A stretch of DNA of 64,000 nucleotides from Flavobacteriales bacterium (GTDB lineage: Bacteria > Bacteroidota > Bacteroidia > CAIKAF01): positions 1 to 64,000 of the forward strand of contig JANWKT010000044.1 in assembly GCA_025451235.1 (NCBI GenBank). The letters run 5' to 3'. Positions 24,731 through 33,510 of this stretch are shown here, piece after piece. The position numbers and the translations under genes were made by a program. The first letter of the stretch is position 1, and each line of letters begins with the position of its first letter. The notes beneath the pieces are model-generated. The model did not search any database. It was not told the origin of the DNA and saw only the letters and a list, made by a program, of their open reading frames with translations.

Positions 24731-24810
24731 TTTCTTTTAGTATAAGTGTTAAACAATTATTTTTTGTTTACACTACTTACCAAAAAACTATCGAAAGAAC
24801 CCTTTTAAAC

Positions 24811-24845
24811 AAAAAAAGCTCTCCCGACAAGTCAGAAGAGCTTTT
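24811..24845 (-). terminator. Riboswitch-controlled terminator before metB
   Basis: On the minus strand a 14-bp stem (AAAAGCTCTTCTGA with TCGGGAGAGCTTTT, two G-U pairs) with a CTTG loop is followed by a T-run. Its left arm contains CTGACT, which is complementary to AGTCAG in the 3' part of the aptamer, a plausible antiterminator pairing. Confidence 0.85.
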
Positions 24846-24878
24846 ATATAGAGTTTTTATATAATCACTTTTATCTAA

Positions 24879-24999
24879 CTTATCTTCTCCTGACTATTAC
24901 GTCAGAATTGGATTTGGCACCTTTCCTCTGTTATCCTTGGATAGCAGAAGCAGGTTGTCAAGACATCATAGGGCCATTCCCTCCGTCTTTCTTGATAAG
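24879..24999 (-). ncRNA. SAM-I (S-box) riboswitch
   Basis: Minus-strand leader RNA of metB. The P1 stem CTTATC/GATAAG closes at 24994-24999 and 24879-24884. The conserved core reads GGAGGGAATGGCCC, then TGACAACC, a P3 hairpin (GCTATCC AAGGATAAC region), GGTGCCAAATCC, and the P4 stem CTGAC-GTAATA-GTCAG. This is the S-box layout in the correct order. Binding of S-adenosylmethionine should favour the downstream terminator and turn off metB. The aptamer begins about 12 bases after the predicted transcription start. Confidence 0.95.
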
Positions 25000-25017
25000 T
25001 AATGTAAAGAACCGATA

Positions 25018-25025
25018 CAAATGTA
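25018..25025 (-). promoter_or_regulatory. -7 promoter box for the SAM-I/metB transcript
   Basis: The minus strand reads TACATTTG, a TAnnTTTG match placed just upstream of the riboswitch 5' end, as expected for a leader riboswitch. Confidence 0.65.
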
Positions 25026-25077
25026 TATATAAAATTAAACCAGTTAAATGTTTAACAAAACATTTGCAATTATTGTC

Positions 25078-26922
25078 TTAGTGTTGTATGATCAGTTTTT
25101 CGACCAGTTCTTTTCCGTCAATGTTCATATGCATAAAATACATCCCATTTTTATATCCTGAAAGATCTACTGAAGCAAGATGGGCAGCTATATTTTGCGG
25201 ACAATAAATAATATTTCCGCAAACATCGTAGATTTTTATATCATATAATGTGGCTTTTCCTGAAAGAGTAATGGTATAAGGTCCCGTGCTTGGATTTGGA
25301 AATACATTCAAAGAAGCATTTCCCGAATTATCAATACTAATAACCAGATAGTACTTAAACTCCCCATTTATATCCGTTTGTTTTAACCTGTAATAATTAA
25401 TTCCGGGATCAGGATTCTTGTCGAACGAATGATAGCTTAGTACACTATTACTGTTTCCAGCTCCGTCCACTATATCTATAGTTCTATAGGTTATTCCATC
25501 ATCAGATTGTTCAACAGTAAAATATTGGTTATTGACTTCAATATTTGTTGTCCATTCCAGAACATTTTCATCATTTTGGTAAAACCCGCTAAAAGAAACC
25601 AACTCAATCGGTAATGGTTCCGGGCAGATTATATTCAAGCCAATAAAAGAAGGCTGGGTTTGTACATTAAGAACGGATGTAATTCCAGGCACCTCAACAA
25701 CGGTTGGTAAATTAACATGTGCTCCATTAGCTATAGACTGAAAAACTGAAGTAGGATTTTCACAATGGATCGATCCATCATTGGTTGTTTTCAATAAACT
25801 GGAAGTTCCATCTACCAGGGAAAAGCCCAAAGCAGCATTTTCTCTTATAGAGGTGGCTGAAGTCATTACAAATGAAAGATAACCCTTGCACCATACCATA
25901 TCCAGGTTCGCATTCATTTTCAATAAAAAAAGCGGTCCATGATCATTATACCCTCCTCCACAACCAATATATTCTCCATTCGCTAATACATCCAATGATG
26001 CAAAACCCAGGTCTGTCATTCCTCCTCCTCCTAAAGTATGTTCAAATGCTCCAATATCAAGTATATTACCAGCCAAATCGAGTTTGAGTATCACTGCCTT
26101 ACTTTTAAATCCAGGCACTTCTCCACCTACGAAGCCTCCAACAATATATCCGCCTGGAATTTCCCATATTTCACGTCCGGAAGAGGCTATACCTGCATTA
26201 CATGCCAAATTATATTGATGTTGCCAAGTGATGGCCCCCAGATTATCTAATTTGATCACGTACATATTGACGGGCATTGCATCCTCAGATCCACTATTGC
26301 CGGTTACAATATAACCGCCATCGCTTGTTTGTTTAATATTCTGTGCACTTCCAACACTAGGCACCGACAAAACAGTTTGCCATTGTACAACTCCAACATT
26401 ATCTGTTTTAATGATGTAAATGTCTCCTTTTGTATGAACATTGGGAGGTATCATTCCTAAAGGGACATTCTTCGAGCCTCCAATAATATAGCCACCATCG
26501 GAGGTTTGCTCTACCCAAATACCATTATCATCTCCCAGCCCTCCAAAACTTTTACTCCAGGTAACTATTCCTGCATTGTCTGTTTTTATTAGAACTATAT
26601 CATTATTTCCTGCCGCCCCATATGTTCCAGTAATTATATATCCATTGTCGGAAGTTACCTGAATACATCTAAGATAGGCATTCACACCCAATGGGATGAC
26701 ACCATTGGTAAATTCCTTAGTCCAGGTGGGTGTGCCTTCTGCATTTGTTTCCATTAGCTGATTGCTAAAAAGCAATATATAATTGCCATTATTTAATTCA
26801 CGCTGGCAGGTCAACATGGACGGCCATGCATTATATTGGTTTTTAAAGTCCTGGGCAAAAAGATGGTTAGACAATGCAAAGGCAATTCCCAGGAATACTT
26901 GAGTGTAGTGGTTCCTCATCAT
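25078..26922 (-). CDS. T9SS cargo protein with repeated GGYIIGG strands
   Basis: A 614-residue secreted protein. After a signal peptide (about 1-23, HLFAQ) comes a series of about 50-residue repeats with the pattern ...TSDGGYIIxGG...IxxIKxDxxGxxxW, typical of a beta-propeller-like family of surface proteins (about residues 45-370). A module LEWTTNIEVNNQYFTVEQS...GAGNSNS...YYRLKQTDINGE occupies about 465-540. The last 75 residues form a type A T9SS sorting domain (VFPNPSTG...NGMYFMHM...KLIIQH). The protein should cross the outer membrane by T9SS and stay attached to the surface or be released. Confidence 0.9.
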   Translation of the reverse strand: MMRNHYTQVFLGIAFALSNHLFAQDFKNQYNAWPSMLTCQRELNNGNYILLFSNQLMETNAEGTPTWTKEFTNGVIPLGVNAYLRCIQVTSDNGYIITGTYGAAGNNDIVLIKTDNAGIVTWSKSFGGLGDDNGIWVEQTSDGGYIIGGSKNVPLGMIPPNVHTKGDIYIIKTDNVGVVQWQTVLSVPSVGSAQNIKQTSDGGYIVTGNSGSEDAMPVNMYVIKLDNLGAITWQHQYNLACNAGIASSGREIWEIPGGYIVGGFVGGEVPGFKSKAVILKLDLAGNILDIGAFEHTLGGGGMTDLGFASLDVLANGEYIGCGGGYNDHGPLFLLKMNANLDMVWCKGYLSFVMTSATSIRENAALGFSLVDGTSSLLKTTNDGSIHCENPTSVFQSIANGAHVNLPTVVEVPGITSVLNVQTQPSFIGLNIICPEPLPIELVSFSGFYQNDENVLEWTTNIEVNNQYFTVEQSDDGITYRTIDIVDGAGNSNSVLSYHSFDKNPDPGINYYRLKQTDINGEFKYYLVISIDNSGNASLNVFPNPSTGPYTITLSGKATLYDIKIYDVCGNIIYCPQNIAAHLASVDLSGYKNGMYFMHMNIDGKELVEKLIIQH

Positions 26923-27309
26923 TTCTTTTATAAACTTGGTGTTCTGTTTTTAGATGGTATTTAACCAGAGATAGTTGCTTTAATTAAAAAAAATTTAAAA
27001 AAGTTCGTCCAAAGGAACAGAATGAAGTTTTTTTTAATGGTTTTCAAATGGGTTTTAAATGATTTTTTGATTGATATGATCGTATAACCACAAAGAGGAT
27101 AAGATCATAAAACTCATAAAACAGACCTACTAAACCGCTTCAGTTGATTAAATAATCATTAAATGCAACTTGCCAACAACTCACTAGCATCTTATTAAAT
27201 AGATAACCATTAAAAAAAACAAAGACCCACATCAGAAAAAAAATCTGTGAACTCCCATCACATCCACATACAATCCACAAATCAAATCTGGTACAAAAAA
27301 ACTCAACTA
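26923..27309. other. AT-rich intergenic region between divergent T9SS cargo genes
   Basis: About 390 bases, very A/T-rich, containing poly-A/T stretches. I see no convincing gene, hairpin or full TAnnTTTG box. The nearest is TATCTCTG on the minus strand at 26966-26973, with one mismatch. A GTG-started extension of the downstream frame from 27247 lacks signal-peptide character and is rejected. Confidence 0.5.
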
Positions 27310-27723
27310 ATGGGAACAAAAAAACTCTTCATCGCCCTTATCATCTTCGCTTCAGCGTTGATAGGTGTTCAGGCACAATCCAATGTTGTGGCAAATGATA
27401 ATACTCCAAAACCATCTTATGATGTTCGCCTTCTCAATCATTATTCAGTTGATGAGTTGATTGAAATGGAAACACTCTATCCACAGGATTATAAAATCTT
27501 CTCTTATTTTCTTACGCAATCATACGCTATAGAAATGATCGATTGCTCCGATTGTACTAAAATCAATCCGGCAACCTTCGACATCAGCAAATATGAATAC
27601 TTAAGAAAAAAAGACATCAACGTAATATATGAAGACCCAAAACATGGATTCAAACTTACCGTTTATTCTATGCGCTCTCTTCTATATCTTACTCCTCAGC
27701 AGGAATACTTACTCAACCACTAA
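27310..27723 (+). CDS. Small exported protein upstream of a T9SS cargo gene
   Basis: Unknown family. The 137-residue product has a clear signal peptide (about 1-22, ALIGVQAQ) from the ATG at 27310, which is why I prefer it to the upstream GTG. The mature protein is acidic and aromatic with a CxxC motif (IDCSDCTKI, near residue 78) and the segment VDELIEMETLYPQDYKIFSYF. It has no sorting tail of its own. It precedes the next cargo gene by only 22 bases and is probably co-expressed with it, which suggests a periplasmic partner or helper of that cargo (inference). Confidence 0.75.
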   Translation: MGTKKLFIALIIFASALIGVQAQSNVVANDNTPKPSYDVRLLNHYSVDELIEMETLYPQDYKIFSYFLTQSYAIEMIDCSDCTKINPATFDISKYEYLRKKDINVIYEDPKHGFKLTVYSMRSLLYLTPQQEYLLNH

Positions 27724-27745
27724 GAACCTGATAATTCCATTTATT

Positions 27746-29230
27746 ATGAAATCGATAAAATTTTACTCAATTATATGCGTTTTTATATTAGCTATTAATA
27801 TAAATGCTCAAGTAGTAGATATGTCAACCGCTGTACATTTATCTACATCAACCCAATGCGGAGGAACTCTTATTGACAATCCAGGAGCTTATACCAATAA
27901 CTTTGAAAGAACGGTTAGCATTTGTCCCAGCATTCCTGGTCAATATGTACGGGTTACATTTACTACTTTTGATACCCAGGCAGGAGGAGACGTACTATTT
28001 GTTTTCAATGGAGGTTTTGGAGGCACGTTGATCGGGACCTATTCAGGTCTGCCAGCTTTACCATTTACCATTACCTCTTCTGACCCCGGCGGTTGCTTAA
28101 GCTTTCGTTTTACCACAAATGCCATTACCACCCGCCCTGGATTCTCGGCCAACATAAGTTGCGTTGCCGCTCCAGGTGCCAACCCTCCAGGTGGCTCTCC
28201 ACAGGATTGTGTAGGTGGACAGGGAATGACCATTTGTAGCAACAGCACCTTTAGTGCCAATAGCAGCGGGGTAGGTCTTCAGGAACTTTCGGCTACCAAC
28301 AGAGGTTGTTTAAGCACGAATGAAAGACAAAGCTCCTGGTATTATTTCTCTCCAACTGCTGCCGGATTTGTGGCCTTTACCATTTCACCTCAAAATGCTG
28401 CCGATGATTATGATTTTGCTATTTGGGGTCCTTATCCAAGCATTACTTGTCCATATATTTCAGGAGACCTCCCTACCAGATGTTCCTATTCCGGTTTAAG
28501 CGGGAATACGGGACTATTGAATGGTGCCGGAGACAATACCGAGGGAGCAGGAGGAGATAAATTCGTGGAAGATCTGAATGTATTGGCGGGTGAAGTATAT
28601 GTTATGGTGATTGATAATTTTAGTGTTAGCGGACAGCCATTCGATCTCATCTTTACTCCCGGAAGTGCTCCGCTCGATTGTACTCCTTTGCCGGTTGTGC
28701 TTACCCGATTTATGGGAAAAGCCCAGGAGTCGAATAATTTAATAGAATGGACCACTGCAACTGAAGTCAACAATCAATATTTTACGGTTGAAAAAAGCAA
28801 TGATGCAATGAACTGGAGCGAACTGGGCAGAGTGAATGGCGCCGGTAATTCAAACGAGGTACACAACTATTCCATGATTGATCCCGTTCCATTTCAAACT
28901 ACCTATTATAGGTTAAGTCAAACAGATTATAATGGAGCAAAAACAACCTTTCAAACCATTTCCGTAGAACGGGCATCCGGTGGAATTTCAGGTGAGATGT
29001 TGAGCTTCTATCCAAATCCGGTTACAGAACAAGTATTTATACAAACCTATCAGGAGGGTGAAAATAAAATAAGCATATTAGACCAAACCGGTAAAGTGGT
29101 GTTCAATACCATTATTAATGGAATCGTCATTGAACCTATTCAATTGATGAACCTAAGTTCGGGGTTGTACTTTATCAATATTGAAAATAATGGTCGGGTT
29201 CAAAATGAAAAGATCATTGTTAGACGATAG
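27746..29230 (+). CDS. T9SS cargo protein with CUB-like domain
   Basis: A 494-residue protein from the ATG at 27746, which gives a signal peptide (about 1-21, INAQ). The first 120 mature residues contain a Cys-rich, beta-sandwich region that looks CUB-like (AVHLSTSTQCGGTLID, YVRVTFTTFDTQ). A second jelly-roll-like domain follows (SSWYYFSPTAAGFVAFTIS, DYDFAIWGP), then the WTTATEVNNQYFTVEKS...YYRLSQTDYNG module, and finally a type A sorting tail (SFYPNPVTE...GLYFINIE...EKIIVRR). It should be exported through the T9SS. A hairpin terminator follows the stop. Confidence 0.9.
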   Translation: MKSIKFYSIICVFILAININAQVVDMSTAVHLSTSTQCGGTLIDNPGAYTNNFERTVSICPSIPGQYVRVTFTTFDTQAGGDVLFVFNGGFGGTLIGTYSGLPALPFTITSSDPGGCLSFRFTTNAITTRPGFSANISCVAAPGANPPGGSPQDCVGGQGMTICSNSTFSANSSGVGLQELSATNRGCLSTNERQSSWYYFSPTAAGFVAFTISPQNAADDYDFAIWGPYPSITCPYISGDLPTRCSYSGLSGNTGLLNGAGDNTEGAGGDKFVEDLNVLAGEVYVMVIDNFSVSGQPFDLIFTPGSAPLDCTPLPVVLTRFMGKAQESNNLIEWTTATEVNNQYFTVEKSNDAMNWSELGRVNGAGNSNEVHNYSMIDPVPFQTTYYRLSQTDYNGAKTTFQTISVERASGGISGEMLSFYPNPVTEQVFIQTYQEGENKISILDQTGKVVFNTIINGIVIEPIQLMNLSSGLYFINIENNGRVQNEKIIVRR

Positions 29231-29253
29231 TATAAGTGGGATTATTAAGGTGA

Positions 29254-29286
29254 AAAAAAGCAGCTTTCGAAAGGAAGCTGCTTTTT
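29254..29286 (+). terminator. Intrinsic terminator after the CUB-like T9SS cargo gene
   Basis: AAAAAGCAGCTT pairs with AAGCTGCTTTTT around TCGAAAGG, with the T-run as part of the right arm. Confidence 0.85.
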
Positions 29287-29499
29287 AATTGATACCACTG
29301 GATGAAGGAATAGTCCAGTAGTCCAACCCTAAAGTTGTTTATTTAATCCAGATCCCTTCAATAATTTTTTAGCACAAACCCCAGGAGGTCATTTTTCAAT
29401 GTATTTATTATGATATATTTACTGAACTGTTGAACCAGCTAATCTTTCTACATCGATCAAAAAATGTATGGAACTTTGCGATCAAGATGGCCAAGTAAA

Positions 29500-31464
29500 A
29501 TGAAAAACAAATATCTCCTATACCTTTTACTACTGTTTATTCCTGCACTCCGGGTAAATATTGTTTACACGCAATCCGTGGAGGAAATGAAAAAGGATAT
29601 TGCGAACGCTGAAGTAATGGACAGCGCACTGGCCAAGAAATGCTATTTATTGGCTCAATATTATATTGCCACCCATGTTGATTCTTCTTTAAAGTACACA
29701 AATATTGGTTTTAAAACGGCGATAGATTTGAAAAATAAGAAGCTAACAGCTGACGGTTTTATCACCTATGCCGGAATAGCTTTGAGAAGTCAGCAGCCTG
29801 AAAAATCCAGGAATTTAGCGTTAAACGCGTTGAAGTTGTATGAGCAATTGGGTAACAATGCAGGAATTGGATTAGCCTTTGGAATGATCGCCTCTTCGTA
29901 TACCTCCGAAGGTAAATTTAAAGAAACCGTTAAATATAGGTTTTACGCTATCAAATATTTAGAAAAAAGTGGGGACCTTCTATCTATCTCTTCCGCTTAT
30001 TCGAATTTAGCGTCGGACTATAGAAATATGAATGATATGCAAAAGGCATTGGAGGCAATGAAGTACTCCGTTAAGATCAAAGAAAAAATAAATAATCCCA
30101 TATCGTTAACTTATGGGTATATAAATCTTGGAGGCACTTATCAAGATTTAAAAAACTTTCAATACTCTTTCATCTATTATAAAAAAGCATTGGTTCTTGC
30201 GCAGCAAAACGGTTTAGATAATCTATTACCTACCATCCATTTGGGATTAAGTAGTGCTCTGGTGGAATTGCAAAGGCCAGAGGAAGCCTTCGAATATTTA
30301 AAGTTCAATTTGGATAGGTATCACGACTTAAAAAACAATACCTTATACATGTACACCCATTTATCAAGAGGGAAAATTTACCTGGTTACTAATAAAACAA
30401 GTCTTGCTATCAATGATTATGAAAAAGCGTTGGAATTTGCGGAAGCGGAACAAGATCCGGCACATATAAGGCTATGCCACGATCAGCTATATCAATTATA
30501 TACAGGCGATGTGAGTAATCCAGAAAAAGCCTTGATGCATTTTAAGGCCATCATCGAAATGGATAAACAAAATCAAGTATCTGAAGCGAGTTTGCTAGCT
30601 GAAGACCTGAAAGTAAAATATGAGACGGAGAAAAAAGAGCAAAACATTACTTTATTGGAAAGTGAAAACAGGTTGCTGGAAACCAATGAAGAAAAAAGAA
30701 AATTATGGTTTGCGGTTCTGGGCATCAGCGGATTGCTATTACTTCTGTTATTGGTTTTTACTACCACCTTATATATTGCCAGGAATCGGCATCAAAAGAA
30801 AATAAGGGAAATAGAATTAATAAAAACAAAGATAGAATTTGAGCAAAAGGTGATCAGGGCTCAAATGAACCCTCATTTTATTTTCAACTCTTTAAATAGC
30901 ATCCAACATTATATCCTCAACAACGAGACAAAATATGCATATGATTATTTGGCCAGGTTTAGCAAACTTATCCGCCTGGTATTGTCGAACTCCGAGCAAG
31001 GAGCCATTAGTTTAAACAAAGAAATCGAATTTTTAGAGATCTATATTGACCTTGAGCAACGCAGGTTCCAAAACAGGTTTAGTTATGAAATAAGCATTGA
31101 TAAGGAAATAAAAACGGATGAGATAAAAATTCCGGTCATGCTCATACAACCATTTATAGAAAACGCCATATGGCATGGGATCATGAATTTGGAGGAAGGG
31201 CAAAATGGCAAACTCTTCCTTAGCTTTTCAATAGAAAACAAGCTATTGAAAATAACCATCAGGGATAATGGAATTGGCAGAAAAGCTGCGGAAAAGTTAA
31301 AAACAGGCCAAGACCATGAATCGGTGGGTATACTGTTTTCGCAAAAAAGGTTAGATATGTTAAAGGCAACTAGTGGAAATAATTCGCAAATTATTATTAC
31401 AGACTTATACAATGAGGCCGGCCGTGTTGCTGGCACAAGAGTGGATATCCTGTTAAATGTGTAG
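29500..31464 (+). CDS. TPR-containing LytS-type sensor histidine kinase
   Basis: A 654-residue kinase from the ATG at 29500. It has a signal peptide/first helix (about 4-24), about six tetratricopeptide repeats forming a periplasmic input domain (about 40-380), a transmembrane helix (LWFAVLGISGLLLLLLLVF region, about 405-430), a short coiled coil and a His_kinase domain with MNPHFIFNSLNSIQHYIL, where the His is phosphorylated. The ATPase part has the N-box PFIENAIWHG and G-box RDNGIGR. The partner LytTR regulator starts three bases after the stop. A longer start at 29464 is possible but would disrupt the signal sequence. Confidence 0.93.
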   Translation: MKNKYLLYLLLLFIPALRVNIVYTQSVEEMKKDIANAEVMDSALAKKCYLLAQYYIATHVDSSLKYTNIGFKTAIDLKNKKLTADGFITYAGIALRSQQPEKSRNLALNALKLYEQLGNNAGIGLAFGMIASSYTSEGKFKETVKYRFYAIKYLEKSGDLLSISSAYSNLASDYRNMNDMQKALEAMKYSVKIKEKINNPISLTYGYINLGGTYQDLKNFQYSFIYYKKALVLAQQNGLDNLLPTIHLGLSSALVELQRPEEAFEYLKFNLDRYHDLKNNTLYMYTHLSRGKIYLVTNKTSLAINDYEKALEFAEAEQDPAHIRLCHDQLYQLYTGDVSNPEKALMHFKAIIEMDKQNQVSEASLLAEDLKVKYETEKKEQNITLLESENRLLETNEEKRKLWFAVLGISGLLLLLLLVFTTTLYIARNRHQKKIREIELIKTKIEFEQKVIRAQMNPHFIFNSLNSIQHYILNNETKYAYDYLARFSKLIRLVLSNSEQGAISLNKEIEFLEIYIDLEQRRFQNRFSYEISIDKEIKTDEIKIPVMLIQPFIENAIWHGIMNLEEGQNGKLFLSFSIENKLLKITIRDNGIGRKAAEKLKTGQDHESVGILFSQKRLDMLKATSGNNSQIIITDLYNEAGRVAGTRVDILLNV

Positions 31465-31467
31465 AAA

Positions 31468-32223
31468 ATGGAACTAACCGGTATTATAGTAGATGATGAA
31501 GCTTCAAGCAGAAGTGTTTTAAAAACTTTGCTAAAGATGTATTGTCCTCAGGTAATTCTCTTAGCAGAAGCCAGCAATGTAAACGATGCCTATCAAAAGA
31601 TCATTGATTTGAAGCCCTCTATTGTGTTTTTGGATATTCAAATGCCTGGAGGAAATGGAATTAGTTTATTGAAAAAATTTCCCGAAGTTCCCTTTCAGGT
31701 TATTTTTGTTACCAGCTATGATAAATATGCCATTGAAGCAGTAAAATTTAGTGCCCTGTACTATTTAATGAAACCGATCGAGGTGGAAGACTTAAAGGAG
31801 GCGGTACAAAAAATTCAAAAAACCATCATCAATCAGAAAGCCCATAAGCAACAAGTATTGAACGTGATTTTTAATATGGAAAGTACGGGCCTGGAAAAAA
31901 AGATGGCCATGCATGATAATGATCATGTTGTTTTTATTCCCCTGGATGAGATTATTTACCTGGAGGGTGATAGCAACTATACTTTGATCCAGACAAAGGG
32001 TAAAAAATACACTTCTTCGAAAAACCTGGGTAAACTGGAAGAAATGCTAGAAGAGTTTAAGCAGTTCTTTAGAATAAACAGAAGTTGTATCATTAACCTG
32101 AACTATATTAACCAATATAGCAAGGGTGAGCCTTGCATCATTACGCTATCAGATAAATGGAATTTTGAGATTTCGAGAAGGAAAAAGCAAGAATTTCTGG
32201 ACAGAATAAGGTCCAACTCCTGA
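31468..32223 (+). CDS. LytTR-family response regulator
   Basis: A 251-residue regulator. The receiver domain (about 1-125) carries the acidic pair in VDDEASS, the phospho-acceptor Asp56 in FLDIQMPGG, and Lys in LMKPIEVEDL. The LytTR DNA-binding domain (about 145-250) shows DEIIYLEGDSNYTLI, the KNLGKLEEML region and FRINRSCIINLNYINQY. It should be activated by the TPR kinase encoded immediately upstream and bind promoter repeats elsewhere. The target genes are not evident. Confidence 0.95.
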   Translation: MELTGIIVDDEASSRSVLKTLLKMYCPQVILLAEASNVNDAYQKIIDLKPSIVFLDIQMPGGNGISLLKKFPEVPFQVIFVTSYDKYAIEAVKFSALYYLMKPIEVEDLKEAVQKIQKTIINQKAHKQQVLNVIFNMESTGLEKKMAMHDNDHVVFIPLDEIIYLEGDSNYTLIQTKGKKYTSSKNLGKLEEMLEEFKQFFRINRSCIINLNYINQYSKGEPCIITLSDKWNFEISRRKKQEFLDRIRSNS

Positions 32224-32293
32224 GGGAGTAAAAATAGAGAAAAGGGCCCGAAAAGGGTCCCTTCATTATAACAGATGGTTAAAAAACGGAATT

Positions 32294-32331
32294 AAAAGAA
32301 CGGGCCCTGAGTGCCGGAATCCCATTCTTTT
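32294..32331 (-). terminator. Intrinsic terminator of the SWIB gene
   Basis: On the minus strand AAAAGAATGGG pairs with CCCGTTCTTTT over 11 bases (one G-U pair), with further pairing inside the loop and a T-rich end. Confidence 0.75.
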
Positions 32332-32345
32332 AATAAACCCATTTA

Positions 32346-32771
32346 TTATTTCAAATGTTTTGAAAGATGTTTGGCCATATCAAACATAGATACCTGACCT
32401 TTGCCACCGAAAACTGGTTTTAGTTTTGCATCAGCATTGATCATGCGGCCATTGTTTTTATCCTGCAATTTATTTGCTTTGATATAAGCCCACATTTTTT
32501 TCACCACTTCAGTACGTGGTAAAGCTTTGCTTCCTACTACTTCTGCTAATGCAGAGCTAGGAGTAAGTGGTTTCATGAATGCTGCAGAAGGTTTACGTGC
32601 AGATTTCTTTTTAGGGGCTGCTTTCTTTTTAGGAGCAGCTTTTTTCTTAGGAGCAGCTTTTTTTGCTGGTTTTTTGGTAGCTTTTTTTGCTGCCGCTTTT
32701 TTAGCCGGTTTTTTAGCAGCTTTTTTTGCTGCTGGTTTTTTAGCAGCTTTTTTTGCAACTTTCTTTGCCAT
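32346..32771 (-). CDS. Histone-H1-like Lys/Ala-rich tail fused to a SWIB domain
   Basis: A 141-residue basic protein. Residues 1-62 are nearly all Lys, Ala and Pro in short repeats (AAKKPAKK, APKKKAAPKKK), like the C-terminal tail of eukaryotic H1 or the Hc/AlgP-type bacterial tails. Residues 64-141 form a SWIB/MDM2 domain (AFMKPLTPSSALAEVVG, MWAYIKANKLQDKNNGRMINAD, FDMAKHLSKHL). In eukaryotes SWIB belongs to SWI/SNF chromatin complexes; in bacteria the combination is found in Chlamydiae and Bacteroidota and is thought to act on the nucleoid. A -7 box and a strong terminator make it a single-gene unit. Confidence 0.93.
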   Translation of the reverse strand: MAKKVAKKAAKKPAAKKAAKKPAKKAAAKKATKKPAKKAAPKKKAAPKKKAAPKKKSARKPSAAFMKPLTPSSALAEVVGSKALPRTEVVKKMWAYIKANKLQDKNNGRMINADAKLKPVFGGKGQVSMFDMAKHLSKHLK

Positions 32772-32816
32772 ATTAATTTAATTTAGATTTGATAGATGTT
32801 CAGTGATTAACGGAAT

Positions 32817-32824
32817 CAAATATA
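32817..32824 (-). promoter_or_regulatory. -7 promoter box for the SWIB gene
   Basis: The minus strand reads TATATTTG, a full match, giving a leader of about 40 bases to the ATG at 32771. Confidence 0.55.
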
Positions 32825-33096
32825 TAGTATTTGTATTCAATAGAAACCTATATCCAAATAATTTCTTCAGCATCTTTACACGCTTTTCTGTTAATAAGTT
32901 TTCTACAGGGAAGCCTATAGGGAGAGAATACCCTCCAAAATGGTATCCAAATAATACAAAAACGAAGGAGATTTATCTCTTCGCATCCCTCTAGATTAAG
33001 CATATACAGAATATACGGGCCCGTTTTATACCCCCTTTATTCTTTTCAGGAAAGAAAGGTCTTCTGGCCCTCTTTTTTATATTAGCCTTCCCATAT

Positions 33097-33306
33097 TTCC
33101 CTGTAAAAATTCTCCTTTTCTCTATGAAAATTTCTGTTTTTGCCCTTAAAAACCCATTTTCCCCCTATGAAAATGTCTCTTTTTCCCTGTGAAAATCAAG
33201 TTTCCCCTCATTAAAACCCGGTTTTCCCCTTTGGAAATCCGATTCTATCCTATGAAAATGGCCATTTCCCCACTAGAAATCCCCTTTTTCTTCTCGGTAA
33301 ACACCG
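33097..33306. repeat. Ten-unit ~21.6-bp array of alternating T- and A-tracts (predicted bent DNA)
   Basis: This gene-free stretch is made of about ten degenerate units of 20-22 bases with consensus TTTTCCCCTATGAAAATCC. A-tracts centre at about 33107, 33128, 33150, 33171, 33193, 33214, 33236, 33256, 33278 and 33300, and T-tracts lie about half-way between. The mean tract-to-tract step is about 10.6 bp, one helical turn, which predicts strong intrinsic curvature. The mix of 21- and 22-base units breaks reading frames, so it is not coding. The rest of the 740-base gap (32825-33096 and 33307-33483) shows nothing recognisable. Confidence 0.75.
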
Positions 33307-33483
33307 TAACCACCTCTTGGAAAAAGGATGTACCTATGAGTTCATTATATAGGATAGATATGTTTTTTAGATAAGCAATAGACACCTAAATGGATAAATG
33401 TATCCTCTTATAATAAGGTATACCGCTAAAATGATCACCTCTAAATGGGATCATTACCGATGATATTGGCAAGGACCTAATAA

Positions 33484-33509
33484 AAAAGCGAAGCTTCCGC
33501 TTCGCTTTT
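33484..33509 (-). terminator. Intrinsic terminator of tRNA-Arg
   Basis: AAAAGCGAAGC and GCTTCGCTTTT pair perfectly (11 bp) around a four-base loop, with a T-run on the minus strand. It begins one base after the tRNA 3' end. Confidence 0.9.
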
Positions 33510-33510
33510 G

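Noticed and set aside
27247-27309. GTG-started extension of the small exported protein
   Set aside because: The added residues are polar and would put 21 residues before the signal peptide.
32527-32781. Plus-strand reading frame with Phe/Ala-rich repeats
   Set aside because: It is the antisense of the Lys/Ala-rich tail of the SWIB gene; its low complexity is a mirror of that tail.
33097-33306. CRISPR-like array
   Set aside because: Units are degenerate, about 21.6 bp long and contiguous with no unique spacers, and no cas genes are near.
33189-33374. Small repetitive reading frame inside the A/T tract array
   Set aside because: It is only open for part of the array; units of mixed 21 and 22 bases and upstream stop codons show that the frame is not maintained.
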